Both the position numbers and the translations under genes were made by a program. The notes under the pieces are model-generated. The model was not told the DNA's origin and searched no databases. It saw only the letters and a program-made list of their open reading frames with translations. Positions 1-11,639 of a stretch of 64,000 nt of DNA are shown here, piece by piece. Each line of letters begins with the position of its first letter. Within the stretch, counting starts at the first letter, position 1. Source of the DNA: Rhodocollybia butyracea (lineage: Eukaryota; Basidiomycota; Agaricomycetes; Agaricales; Omphalotaceae); NCBI GenBank assembly GCA_015501585.1, contig JADNRY010000017.1, positions 248,001 through 312,000 of the forward strand, written 5' to 3'.

Positions 1-234
1 AGGAATGTTCAATCGTTCTATGGGTACATCAAGCAACAGACCAACCTCACATCGGATAGCCCATCCAAAACAAAATAATTGTAGCCTGTATATTTCAAAC
101 CGATTCAAAGATGCGAGACACGGGGAAGTCCAAAGTGCCTGTTAGTTTTACGCCGACGGGCAACAATGGCTGTACATCCGGATATCCTACTCCATCGCCA
201 ATTCGACCTCCAGGAAGTGCTCCAGATATTAAGC

Positions 235-1314
235 TTGCTTGAACACTTGTAGTTTGTCCTTTGGATAGACAATTAAACCACTTACACTCTGTTCCATATT
301 TGAACGAGGAGCTCACCATTAAGCAAGAATTGGTCCCAAGTCGTCGTACCTATTTCTACAGGCAGCGTGCCATTGGGAATAGGAGGCTGTACGAAGTTCA
401 GGTAGTTCCCTGTTAATGCCAAGCTGACCTCGAGCGGAATTTCTAATGTAGTGGGAAGGAGGTTGACGCTAAAGAAAGTCGAACCGTTTTCCGGGGAAGA
501 CACCGAGAGGGTCGTGCCACCTAGAATGTCGGTTTGGAAGTCAAAAGTAGCGAGATGCTCTGTAATTAAGTAACGAAAGCGATGAGAATGGCATGGAAGT
601 AGTCGATGTACTACTTACTCGGTATGTTCCAGTTTTCCCGACCTGAAAATTTTTCGTCTTGAAAACACGAAATCAGAGATGGGGGATAGACGAACCGTTA
701 TACACAGACTCATTGCTACTGACGTATATGGTGGTGATGCGGAATCCCTCCATACCATCAGCATACGCCCATTTTCCCGGGATGTAGATCAATTCATCGT
801 CTAAGTCGTACTTGAGTGACCCAGGCCCGGGTCATGGAGTCGTAGAGAATTACTCACATGGGCCTAAACCAAAAATTATAAAGATTCAACCTGAACTCAA
901 GCACTTATATGAGAATACTGACCGACTGGAGATGAACTGTAGCGCACGATCTCATATAAAGATTTCCCTCAGTAAACGTTAGGACATGTGCATGAAACCA
1001 GGCCAAAGCTCACAAGAATTAACCCAGGGTCAATCGTCATGATGCCAGTTGATTCTTCAGCCGAGGCTTCCGAGGGGCGCGCGAAACCAGGTGGTAGGAA
1101 CTCTGAAGATAGTAAAGGTGGCAAAACGAAAAGCCACCCCTCCGCGACGTCGAGGGTCCAAGGTCTAGTACGTTGTTCATGGTCAGAATTTCGACAGGAG
1201 AACTTGTATGGCATACGCTGGGGCGGCAGTAATACTATCATTCTGCGCAGCGCTAGCTGAAAAGAAGGAAGCCAAAAACAACAAGGCCAAGCGGATCCGA
1301 TAGGCAAGCAGCAT
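235..1314 (-). CDS. Putative secreted protein, function unknown
   Basis: I do not recognise the family. The start at 1314 opens with MLLAYRIRLALLFLA, followed by small residues and ASA-AQ, a convincing signal peptide; the next residues are polar. A clear run of exons lies at about 825-240: a segment with LDDELIYIPGKW and YADGMEGFRITTIYV, an exon with GRENWNIP (donor GTAAGT), then TFDFQTDILGG and a beta-rich stretch with several N-x-S/T sites ending WDQFLLN. A GTGAGC donor after that can splice to an exon ending in TAA near 235. The exons between about 830 and 1280 are not resolved; the FLPPGFARPSEAS segment near 1040-1100 is open but its joins are unclear. It is probably extracellular. Gene presence is fairly safe, exon structure is not. 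Confidence 0.5.
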
Positions 1315-2376
1315 GATGGGGTGGACAAAAAATTCTTGGGCACTACTGATGTTTTATTGATATATATATACGTCGAACGTGGTCGGGACCGAAAGATATA
1401 TTATTATGTAGCTGGTTAAATAATTTATCAGTCTTTATCAGTTCGATCATGGGGGAGGAAGGACACGAACCCTGTTCCGTCCGAACTGTCGTGTAAGACG
1501 TCTGTCCTGATTCCTGCAAACCTCATGACCGTAGCACTCCGTAGCACTGTTTCGGCGTTTGTGGACAAGTGAACTATACTTAGCTATTTATCTACGTATC
1601 TGGAGGTTGCACTCGAACAAATTTGGACGACGATACTTCGGAAGATTCTTCCCAGTTTCCAGTCCATAGATCTAGTTCAATACAGAAATAAGTGGTGCAG
1701 AACCGTGTCTTGAGCTTTTCTTGCTCACAACTGCTCAGAAATTGCCTTGAACAAGTAAAAGGCGTGAGGCAGAGGCCTGAAAAGCCTGATGATGCTTTAG
1801 AAGAAAAACCTCAGACGAAAGACATACTCACTTGAATGGGTCTTCCCGCCTCCTGTTCGCCAAAATAAAGCCCTTGCTAAGAAACTTTGAAATCCATGGG
1901 CTGCATACATGAGTCGGCGAGATTTGTCCGCGTTAGGAACCTGGAGGCTGCTAGGGCCCGGAATCCACATGGTTCATCGGATTTACGCGTGCATTCATGA
2001 ACGCGCCAAAGCTGTTAATATCATCCCTCATCTATCCAAGGATCTACCCAGAAGATGATATTCCCGACGCTTCAAGCTTCAAGTTTGCTTCAAATTCAGC
2101 GCTCAGCCGTCAGGTTTCAAGTTTCTCGAATCTTCTGAGATCTTCTGGCACCTTGTACCCAGGTTCTGCAGGATCAATGCTCCAAGGCTAGCTCGAATCT
2201 TCGCTGGTCAGAAAATCGAGAAGAGAAAAGCTCCCAAGTTTCTAGCGCTCTCCAACTGTTATGTAATATCTGTGGCCGCAAATGATCACCGGTCACTCTT
2301 TCTCTACGTCTTCCTAGCTGATGTTGGTTCCTGCCAGTGGCTTTTCTTCCTTTGGCCATCTGTAAGCTACTACAAA
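1315..2376. other. Intergenic, no gene seen
   Basis: Only short open frames without family signal or convincing splice structure. The 5' end of the secreted-protein gene lies to the left and the small gene at 2377 begins on the right, so this stretch must hold upstream sequence for both. No tRNA or repeat was recognised. Confidence 0.5.
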
Positions 2377-2811
2377 ATGTCAAACACTCACGTCGCAGAG
2401 GTTATCGCTGGCCTCGCGGGGTCTGATAACCATGTTGCTGCTGGCTTGGGTATAACTTTGCAGGCATTGGCATCTGCAGCTTCATCCATGTCATCTCCTT
2501 CAACGTCTCCTATTCTGATTGAATTCGGACACCGTACTATGGTGCTGGGGCGAAACCGACTCGCTTCAATGACAGGACGAGTAAGACACAGCTTATAGTT
2601 TGTTACTAATAATTTCAACCTTGTCTTCCAGAACGCTTTTGCATATCTGAAAAGCAAGTTCGGACTTTCGAATGCTACGACCCCTCTGTATCTGCAAGCT
2701 ATGATTGCAGGCCATCGCAAAGCTGGAGAAGCTGAGGTGTTCTTTGAGATCGATATGGAAGCTTGGGAGGAGATTGTTCCATACATCGAAAAACTTCGCA
2801 TTATCACATGA
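2377..2811 (+). CDS. Small conserved-looking protein, 127 residues
   Basis: Two exons, 2377-2580 and 2632-2811, are joined by a 51-nt intron with donor GTAAGA, a TACTAAT branch site and acceptor TTCCAG. The product starts MSNTHVAEVIAGLAGSDN and ends EEIVPYIEKLRIIT. The first half is rich in Ala/Ser with a hydrophobic stretch (GLGITLQALASAAS); the second half has a helical, charged character (YLKSKFGLS, HRKAGEAEVFFEIDMEAW). There is no signal peptide or known motif that I can name. Support comes from the textbook intron and the frame that stays open through it. A longer open frame overlaps on the opposite strand, but it has no splice or domain support. Confidence 0.6.
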
Positions 2812-4169
2812 ATATCGGTGAGAGAAAGATTTCCTTGGAGAATACTTGCCTGATTTTTGATAATGATATGCTTATCTGCGAAACATACGTCCCTAGAAAA
2901 ATATGCTAAACAGGTTATACCAAAGTCACCGTCCCTCAGTGGGAGACGCTTCTTACCCACTTGTGTTTGTAACATTCGAATATCTGTACCTTCATGCACT
3001 CTTTTCTCTGTGACTTTTCAGCTTGACAGTGACTCATTTAAAGCTGGAGATGAGCGGATTTCCCCTCAGTCATGGCCGCGCCACGCTCTCAGCGTCTCCA
3101 CTTGGGTCTCTTCCTGCATTTCGCTTTGTTTCAAGACACAGTCATGTCTAGATCTCATGCTCAGGAACTTCCCTTCTGGCAAATTAGTCCTTTTTTGAAT
3201 CACCGATTTATTATCCACCGTTTCTTTTTACGAATGCTATTTTCGTAAAACCACTGATGTTCCTCTTTCGGTGACTGTTTCGCGATGGACGCGTACGAAA
3301 GTGTCTGTTCGGCGAAATACCGTGTAAATGTGTCATTGAAACGTTCGATGGAACTATGTATCTTGTGGCGAGATCTGATAAGTATCACAACGAGGTTGCT
3401 TGTGAGTTGACATTTTAAAACTCAGTGTGAGAAGATAAAGTATGTTTAGACGCTCATTGCTCAGTAACACGCTGCCAACGCGTTCTGTGATCATGACTCA
3501 TTTGAAGTTCACCTTGAGTTCGCCATCTTTGGGATAGCTCTGATGCAAAACCGTGTAATTTCCTGTGTGCCGCGCAGCCACGTCGTCCATCGCGGTTTAG
3601 CATGAAGAGTATCGCGAAATCGACTCAAAATATATCGGGTTTAGACGCGTTGGACTTAGTCCAAGAGGAAATGAAATCACCACGACTCCATGAGTCTTAT
3701 TATTTGACATATCCTCAGCTTCTTCCTGTTGAAAGAAGTCCAGATACAGTGTCATCGGCACGAGGGTTTGTACTCGATTTGGAACAAGTCAACAAAATGT
3801 GGCCAATCAACCGTGTTGTACTAGTCAAGTGCAGCGCATTATTGTTTTACATCCTTGATCTTCTCTTTTAGTCCAGACTCCAGATCATCCATCAATTGAG
3901 CGCCTAAAACTTGCGTTGAAGGTATCCGCCTTGTACAGAGAGAGAACTCAACTATAGGGTTATTTGGCCACACGTTAAGCCTCGATCTATGATAACCTTT
4001 CTAGTCATGAATGGAGGCGCGACGGGCTCGGCAATCCATGCTAGAAAGAGTCGAAAATCTTAGCGCCCGGTGCCTCGTGTTTGCCCCCCACAGCGTCAAA
4101 GCAGACAAAATAACTGTATTTAAAGGGGACGCGAGTTCAAGAATCATTCCTCGCTCCCATATCCTCCCG
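2812..4169. other. Intergenic, no confident gene
   Basis: A plus-strand open frame at 3602-3871 (89 residues) starts with ATG but shows no domain and no intron, so I do not call it. The last few hundred bases are the upstream region of the C2H2 regulator that starts at 4170. Confidence 0.4.
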
Positions 4170-5688
4170 ATGTCTCCCTCCCCACTCTGTGGCTCTCTGC
4201 CATACCTCGAAGGTCTGTCCAACTTCGACAGGTAATTAGCTTTGTTCTCTTTGGGCTTAATAACTGACTGTGATTTCGCCTCGATCAGCCTTGGCTCTCA
4301 GTACGCGCAACAGTGCTTTCAGCAAACATTGCTTTTCGATAGTAATCTTTCTTCTTACTGGGAGGACGATTCCCCGGCTATTGACGTGAACAATGCAAGT
4401 ATATGTTGTTGTGCCATTGCTTTGCCTAACGTGTTTTCAGACTTTTTCCCCGTTATCAGATGTTTCCACACTACGGTCTCCCGATTCCTCAGTGACGGAC
4501 GTGGAGTCACCGGGTTCTAGTGTTATATCTTTGAAATCCTCTCCTGAGGGTGGGTTGTTTTATGGGGTTGCGGCCAATTCAAGTCCTCAATCAATCTCTT
4601 CGCCTCCTCTGGGTACACCACTGGAAGAATTCAATTCGGACTTCCTTTTTCATCATCTCGTCCCATCCTCGCACCAGGAATCCTATTTAGAGGAGGCGGT
4701 GAATGCGGCCCTGAAGTCATTCCCTTCCGAGAACATTGCTTTGTCACAGTCGCCATCGCTTCAGTTACCTATTGTGGCTAGCATAGAGCTACCCGAGTCG
4801 TCCACTATATCCTCGTTTACAGGACCTCATCGTTCGGAGCTTCAAATAAATTGGATGGATGACTTGGAAGATGAGGGCTTCAGTCCATCTCTACCTTTGT
4901 GTCCGCCGCCACCGACTCCTCATCATGCACACTGGCCCCGTCCCTCATCGCCTATCGTTGCGCTCCTTGGAAAGTCTGCTTCGTCAGCGTCGTCCTCGCA
5001 TTCCGCCCCAGCACATGAACCCGTGATTGCGGGTCCTTCGAAGAGAAAGCGGAGCGTGCCTCCTCTCAACGGGGAGGAAGATGCTTTCCGGGATATTATA
5101 TCTGACTATCCTAGGAAAGCTAAAAAGAATGTCAGCTATAGGGAACAAGACCTCGAGGGTGTAGAGTCTCCTGATGAATACAATGAGGAGAGTAGCGACT
5201 CTGATGCCGAGATCATACCAAAGAAGAAGAAAAGATGTGTTCGCAGCCAAGCGAGAGAAAGTCGCCAGTCCGTTGTTGCACCTCCCAAACCGTCCAAAGG
5301 GAAACGTCGAATCTCTCGTCCTTCTGGGGCTAAACAGTCCAACGGACGAAATACATCCGATGTTCTATCCAATAGGATACCGGATGGATCTTCGCATTCT
5401 TCCAAGGCTGGAGGGCTCCCCAAACAAAGAACAAAAAGCTCGCCAAGCAACGATGATGAACGTCACTTTTGTAATCGCGGTCGCTGCGTTAATAAGGAGT
5501 TCACAAGAAAGCATGATCTTGTTCGTCACAAAGAATCTGTGCATGATAACAATGGTAATCGGTTCGTGTGCGATACATGCAAACATTCCTTAAGTAGGCG
5601 TGATGCCTTGCAGAGGCATATTAGAACGCATAGTCCCGAGAAAGCCATTCCCAAGCCAAGAACTCCGAGGAAGAAAGCTCCTACATAG
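4170..5688 (+). CDS. C2H2 zinc-finger transcription regulator
   Basis: Probably a nuclear DNA-binding regulator of 471 residues. Exons are 4170-4231, 4289-4394 and 4441-5688. Intron 1 has donor GTAATT; intron 2 (4395-4440, 46 nt) has a GC donor (GCAAGT), and only this choice keeps the frame open. The middle is Ser/Pro-rich and disordered, with basic clusters (PSKRKRS, PKKKKR) that could act as nuclear localisation signals. The C-terminus carries two fingers: an atypical one with C-x4-C spacing (CNRGRC, then RKHDLVRHKESVH) and a canonical C-x2-C-x12-H-x3-H finger (CDTCKHSLSRRDALQRHIRTH region). A tail rich in Lys/Pro follows. The start at 4170 is chosen because it opens the frame that splices cleanly; it could lie further upstream. 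The DNA target is unknown. Confidence 0.8.
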
Positions 5689-5940
5689 TTCCACGCCGCA
5701 CCAGAGATTCGAGTTAGTGTAAAGTGTCTTTTCGTATACCCTGTCTTGTATTGTTTACACTGTTTTGGTTTGTACATCGGCGATATTTTTTCCAAACCCT
5801 GTTTGATTTCTTGGAGAGAATATGAGAAAACTGGTAAGATAAATTCGCTTGCAAAGTGTGATTTAGATATGACAATGAAAGATAAGTGTTACATTACTGA
5901 TAGAAATAATACAGATAGAGTAGGAAAGTCGCACTGGCGC

Positions 5941-6838
5941 CTATTCTTCGTGAAGATGCCTTGGATGTTAGGGTGAGCCTAGGCTTGGCTTGAGTTAAAA
6001 ATCATTGACTTACTGCCCGAGAACTTTGTTCATCTTGAACATGTCAATTTTATCAACGTTAAATACCGCTCTCAATCCGTCATCGCAAAGAATTTCGCGC
6101 TTGTTGGCTGGATTTTGTCGCTCGTTCCCCTTTATATAGACCCAGAGCTGCTTGACGACTTGTGGACGGGAGAGCTTATCGATCTGCAGAAGGGCAGCCA
6201 GCGGTGGACTACAGACGATTTAGTCAAGACGAGGGAGATGACAGGAGAATATAAATGTACCTGAGAGTAAACTCCTTTGCGAAACCACCTTTGGCAGCCC
6301 CTCCGCCTGCTCGTTTCTTCCTCGTCTTCTTCCCGCCTTCCTCGCCACTTTCACTGCCATCAGAGTCTATCGTTGTGGCACTCTTCTTCTTTGACTTCGA
6401 TTTCCTCAGAGTCCCCTTTCCTGTGTTTCTCCTTGAGCGGCCATTTATCTCGCTAGACAATTGCCGGGCAAGTTCCGCATCGCTTAGCTCCTTCTTCGAC
6501 GTTTTCTTTGTTTTCTTCGGTTTCACTTCTTCCTCTTCCTCCTCCACCTCACCCTGCTCCTCTCCCTCTGGATCAAAAGAACTCCGTGACACGGTCACAG
6601 GTTCTCCTAAACCCTCACTGGCTTCTCCGTTTTGCCCGTTACTCACTTCACCAAAAACTCTAGTGATGATAGCATCAACGTCGTTCTTGTTCTCTTTTAA
6701 GAACTCTGGGGAAAATGACGGGTCCAGAGCAAGTAGTTCACGTCGAACGCGTTTAGCGCTGATTGTCGTAAGGTCAGTACCTGGAGCTGATAGAATCTGG
6801 CGAACCAGAGGTTCTAAAGCATCAAAATCGTAGGTCAT
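5941..6838 (-). CDS. DEK-C plus SWIB domain chromatin protein (Tri1/Uaf30-like)
   Basis: Three exons (6838-6261, 6208-6014, 5959-5941) encode 263 residues. The N-terminal ~65 residues (MTYDFDALEPLVRQIL, then KRVRRELLALDPSF) fit the DEK C-terminal helical DNA-binding fold. A long acidic/basic disordered linker follows (EEEEEVKPKKTKK, RRNTGKGTLRKSKSKKK). The C-terminus is a SWIB/MDM2 domain: LSPPLAALL, LSRPQVVKQLWVYIK, NPANKREILCDD, ending MNKVLGQHLHEE. The 19-nt last exon is needed for this ending, which matches the usual end of SWIB proteins; reading through the GTAAGT donor would stop after LGQ. Yeast relatives include Tri1 and Uaf30, the latter part of the RNA polymerase I upstream activation factor. 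I infer a nuclear role in chromatin or rDNA transcription but cannot say which. Confidence 0.88.
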
Positions 6839-7017
6839 GGATCAGGTATCACTGAGGGAGATGAAGCGCAGGACTAGGAAACCGAAACCGGGTAGACAAA
6901 AATGGATGGTGTCTAAGTAAGTTAGCGTGAGAATGTTAAATTAAGGCCCGACAGCCGTATGCTAATGCGAACGTTTGCTTGGATTCATATTCGTATTTCT
7001 GCTAGCTACACACTGAA

Positions 7018-10000
7018 TTATCTTAAAATCGCCCATTCGTTCCTAGCAGGATCTCCAGGTGGTGGGAATAATCCACGGTTTTCTAACGCAGGGCCCCCAG
7101 CGCCTCCATTCTGTTGCTGCTGCTGCTGCTGGGCATGCCGCATTCTCCGCACTATCCTCGTCCGCACATAAATCAGGACAGATACTGTGACACATAGCAT
7201 AATGAGAAGCATTGTCTCCGAGTATTCGTCGTCATCGTCGTCTCCCCGCAGACCTGTCTCCAGATAGTCATCTGGTCCATACTCTGCCTCGTCAGCGAGT
7301 CGACGATCTCGCGCCCATTGTATTGGATCTTCATCGTCTGCACCGTGCGAATGAGGTTTGTGCTTACGATGAAATTCATCCCGAGCTTTTCCCATGTACC
7401 ACGGGCCCTCATCTTCGCTGAAAACTTGCTCCTCGGCTATGGATGGCTGGTCCGAAACAGTCTCCGGTTCCCGTTCAGGAGATCTATCGTGGTATTCTAC
7501 ATGTCATTTGGTATAAGCAAGTTTGCAATCCAGGAGGGAAGGCAACCTACCAGATTGATATTCTGCATCTTCATCGTCAAACCAAATATTCAAGCCACCT
7601 TCTCCACCCAGCAGAGTATGCCATATACTCCGCACATAAAGTTTGGCCAAGGAGAAGAACACCGGAAGGTAAGCTTCGGTATTTATCTGCACCGCGAAAT
7701 CATAATGTCTTTTAGCTAGATGGAAGTCCTAGAGGGACATTAGCCATTAACGAACAGAAAGCATCTTCATAGTTTACCTGGGGCACACCAATACCATTCT
7801 CATACATCCAACCGAGATTCCACATGGCTAACGCACTCATTTGCGTATCAGCAGCCGACTGATAGTATTTTGCTGCCTTTTCGTAGCGGACGGATTCCAT
7901 TTCATCCGGAACACCTAAACCGTGGTAGTAGTAGTCTCCTACTTTAACTAACGCATCGATGTTTCGCTGAGCAGCAGCACGCGTCCATTGAAGGAGCGCA
8001 AGCTGAGCAGTGTCATTGGAAGGTGTGATTGGCGAGAACCGTGTGAGACGCAAGATACTCTTATCTACGCAACCAATGATGATCAGCGACGACATTGCAG
8101 GACATCGGGGAAAAGAATCTACCTTGATCTAAAACATACGCAAGGTTGTTCTGCGCAACCTCGGAGCCTCGTTCAGCAGCAATCCACCATTTGAGCATGG
8201 CTATATCCTTGCTTTGCTCAGTATCACGCATCCAAGCTACTTCGGCTTCCCGTAGAAAGTCATCATCCCAAGAACCTCGCTCGGCGATGATTTTGAAGAA
8301 GGAGACTGCCATAGCGCAAGTCGAAGAAGCGAGAGCATGAGGAAGCGCAGGGTTACTGAGTTGGTGGGCCTGAAGTTGACCGAGGTAGTAATAGGCTTCG
8401 AACGGAGATCCAAGACGAACAGCAGCATCAAGGTGTCCATTAGCAGAAGCGTAATCACCTTGGTCTACATGGACAAGTTGAACAAAAGAATAGCGATAAC
8501 AAAAAGATTCTCACCGAGGTACATCTTTGCAATGTTGACCTGCGCTTCTGCAAGATCTTGACTCGCAGCTGCCTTGAAGTGAGCCATCGCCCTTTTCAAG
8601 TCAGGTTTGAAACCCGGTAATAATCCATCACGCCAGATGATACCGAGTCCGTTATGACACTCTCGCTCCCCATACAATTCGCCTCTGTCAAACCAGAGCT
8701 TCGCCACCACTGGATCGGCTTTCACTCCTTCGCCTCTAAGATACATTCGACCAAGGTATGCCGCACTCACTGCCGCGTGTCCGACGGGTAAGCCTTCATC
8801 CCTCGATGGCGCGCTTACTTTCTGCTGAAGAGGATTAATAGGGTCGCGGGGCCACACTTGACGAGCGATTTGCTCGAAATAATGTCTGGCACGAGCATAG
8901 TCCCTCGGAATGGCTCCTACACCTTCGCTGCCAGAGCTGATACCTCCTGGTGAAGCATAAATGCTTCCCTGGTAGTATATTTTCCCTAGACGGAGAGCAA
9001 AGTCGGTTTCCCCTCGATCCGCGTTAAACTAGAAGCATGGATTGTTAGAAAGAGTCGTATCCGCTATGTGGCTGGCTCACCAAGTAATAATCGAGAATAT
9101 CTTCCCAAGTCTCACCAGAAGCCCTCGATGCGCCTGCTTTGATGGCTGCCCGATGAGCGTTCATGCCCGTTGAAGCTACGCTCGCTCCAGGTCCATATAT
9201 TCCACCATCCAGGTCGGACAATCGAGTAGGCGTTTGAGGCAGAGTCCTTCCACCAGGAGGCCCAGAAAGATACTTGGCCATCGCTGCGCTCATTCAATTA
9301 GCACGTAAAAAGCACGAGAGGATCACAACTTGCAGTGTTCGGCGGCATGTTCATACCAATCTACCGCCCTCAGACAATCCTCCAAAGTTCCTATTCCACT
9401 CCAGTAACGGTAGCCGAGGGCCATCTGAGCACTTTTATCGCCACCGTTGGCTGCGAACGTGTAATACAGTTGAGCCCGAGCTTGGTCGACTGGTACAACA
9501 CCGCGATAGCCAGAGGCGTAGAAAAATGCTATATGTCCTTGAGAAGTCGCGTTTCCAGTCATTGCTGCATGAGCGGAAAACGACTTGAATGCAGCATGTG
9601 GATCTGCTGTGAAATGAGAGGTCGGGGGGAGCTAAGGTGCGCGTAAATCTTTAGGGATGAAGTATATCTTGAGAACGGCAACGTACCAAAGATATCTTTG
9701 CGTACATGAATAATGCGTCCATGTTTCCCAACTCGGCTGAATGCTGCAGGAGATCAATAACTTTGACGGCCTTTGGATGCACTTCATCCGTCTTGCGTTG
9801 TTTAGTAGTGTCTTCTTTGGAGGACCCGAATCTGTGCTGAAGTCTTAATAAGATACGATAGAAACTGCCAATAGGCCCTCTTCCTTGAAGGCTAGGAATG
9901 ATGGAAGTGAGAAGAGCCTTGGCATTCGATGTATGGCTAGTAGCATCATAGGTGTATGTCGGTGGATGGGCGGTAAGAGTAGAGAGAGTGTAAAGAGCCT

Positions 10001-10379
10001 GTTTGTATGCTCTAGAAGCTAAACATTCGCATGGGTAAGTTGAACGGATGGAATAGGGGGAAAAGTACACACCTTCAGCCGCTTGATCAGCTTGTTTCTG
10101 AGGGTCTGCTAGTGTCTACAATGGAATAAGAGTTGATTCCGCATTCAGAGGGGTTGAACTGCTTACCGAGGTATCACTACTTGTCGCTTCTAATATTTCG
10201 ACATCCTATAACGCAATTGAGAGAAATTCAGCATGGTTATGAACAGTCCTCACTTTTTGAGACGTCAAAGTGCTCGTTTTGGTCTGTTCTTCGGCACACG
10301 AGGCCATTGCAGCCAACGCCACCAAACCAAAGGCCAACCATGATGCTTTCCTTGCGCATGTTTTCTTTCGCGCCGCCAT
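7018..10379 (-). CDS. HRD3: HRD3/SEL1L-type ERAD adaptor, Sel1-repeat membrane protein
   Basis: This is the lumenal partner of the Hrd1 ubiquitin ligase, recruiting misfolded proteins for ER-associated degradation. The start at 10379 gives MAARKKTCARKASWLAFGL and a hydrophobic core, a signal peptide. About ten short introns split the gene into roughly 900 residues. Sel1 repeats appear throughout: LGRMYLRGEGV, GLGIIWRDGLLPG with KRAMAHFKAAA, MWNLGWMYENGIGV, AQMALGYRYWSGIG, AYVLDQG. Near the C-terminus one membrane segment (TMLLIMLCVTVSVLIYV) is followed by basic RTRIVRRMRH, a seven-glutamine run and a Pro-rich tail. This signal peptide, Sel1 and single C-terminal membrane segment layout is that of HRD3/SEL1L. 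The last exon has an acidic run just before the membrane. Individual junctions were not all checked; I saw no frame break in the pieces I read. Confidence 0.9.
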
Positions 10380-10611
10380 TAATTTGAACAGGAGAGCATA
10401 GAGCAAAGGAGAAATCAGTTGGGTATGATTTGCTCAGTTCAAAGCCAGTTTCGTCACCGACACCGTGTCGCGGCACAGTCGTACGTGTCAAAGGGAGAGT
10501 ATTGACACGTGAAACGAATTTAATCTTATCTTTGATCACCTCGACCCGCGCACTCATAGGCGTAAAACAGCGGTGAGAGTATATACAACATCCAAAAGAC
10601 CGCATACTCAA

Positions 10612-11611
10612 TTACCCGGATTGTTTACACCAAGATACACACCGTTCTCGGTATTTACAATCTGGTAAATGTGTTATAGAGGCCTCCAAGCTATCTCTGA
10701 GTCGGTCATCTCCAATAGTCCAAACAATTCGCAAGTACATCCATAGCGCTTCGTGATCTGGGTATTTAGATACCAGAGAGACAGCCTGCTCTGAAATCCC
10801 AGTAAAGGACAGATTCCTGACGTCGCGGAGTCGGTCCATCCCATGAAACCTATGAACGAGTCTACATATATGATGAACAGCACTATAATCTGAAAGGTGC
10901 TGCTCAATCCACTGGAGTAACCAAGTGAAAGCTTCAATTATCACTGGATAGTACTCATCCTTGGCCATGCTATACGTGTGCAATATTTCCATGCACAAGT
11001 CCCAATGGGACCAACCGTAGTAATTCCTCGGATATGATTCACAGCTACGCAGAATGAGGTCAAGCTCTTTTCGAAGTATCTCTGGTGGTATCGGTTTCAG
11101 GTCTGATCCTGGTAGAGTAGAGAACCCGGTTTGTAAAAGATATCGACGATGATCCCACACTATGGATTGCTTGGAAGCGTCCCGACCGGAAGCCAGAAGA
11201 AGAGCTGTAAAATCCAACTCTTGTTCTACAGACCAATGCCCAGATAAAGCGAGACGTTTTCGCTCATGCAATGCGGTTTGATGAGCAGGATTGGTGAGAA
11301 GGATGATGGACGAAGCCTCAAGCAGCGATGTATACGAAGAAGGTGACGCTGAAAGTCGCAGATTTTTGAACAATTTCAAGGCATGAGGATACAGCTGATA
11401 TAGAAGTTTCTGTGGTATTCCCAAGTTTGAATCGACAAAAAGAAAGGGCGTAGAACCTGTCTGCCATTGTTCTACGCTTCCAGGAAGTATTTCAACCGAG
11501 TGACTTGTGATGGTTCAGTGTACAATCCAGCCATAAAACAGCTGGCTGCTGGACTCACGGAGAACTGTTGAGAATTTCAGTAATAGCAGTGATTATTGTG
11601 TCAAGAGACAT
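10612..11611 (-). CDS. PTAR1-like protein prenyltransferase alpha-subunit repeat protein
   Basis: Two exons (11611-11559, 11503-10612) encode 314 residues. The 54-nt intron (GTGAGT..CACAAG) joins MSLDTIITAITEILNSS to PHSVEILPGSVEQW. The fold is the alpha-alpha repeat of prenyltransferase alpha subunits: IVWDHRRYLLQ, NYYGWSHWDLCMEIL, SAVHHICRLVHRF and HEALWMYLRIVW are repeat cores with the W-x-x-R/L pattern. The N-terminal block FLFVDSNLGIP before the repeats resembles metazoan PTAR1 (in GGTase-III complexes) more than FTase or Rab-GGTase alpha. Its likely role is as alpha subunit of a geranylgeranyl or farnesyl transferase in the cytosol. The start at 11611 is the second of two in-frame ATGs; the first, at 11641, would overlap the divergent REX2 start. 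HRD3 begins 233 bp downstream on the same strand. Confidence 0.8.
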
Positions 11612-11639
11612 GAGCGCTAACGTGATTGTGGCTCTGCCC
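11612..11639. promoter_or_regulatory. 28-bp gap between divergent start codons
   Basis: The PTAR1-like start (11611, minus) and the REX2 start (11640, plus) are only 28 bp apart. The sequence CATG at 11639-11642 holds an ATG on both strands, each in frame with its gene. Transcripts must either start inside each other's 5' leader or use internal start codons (11736 for REX2). No TATA box is visible here. Confidence 0.55.

Noticed and set aside
6255..6833. A 192-residue plus-strand open frame over the SWIB gene
   Set aside because: Its composition (Phe/Ser/Pro runs) mirrors the acidic/basic linker on the other strand, which has introns and a real domain.
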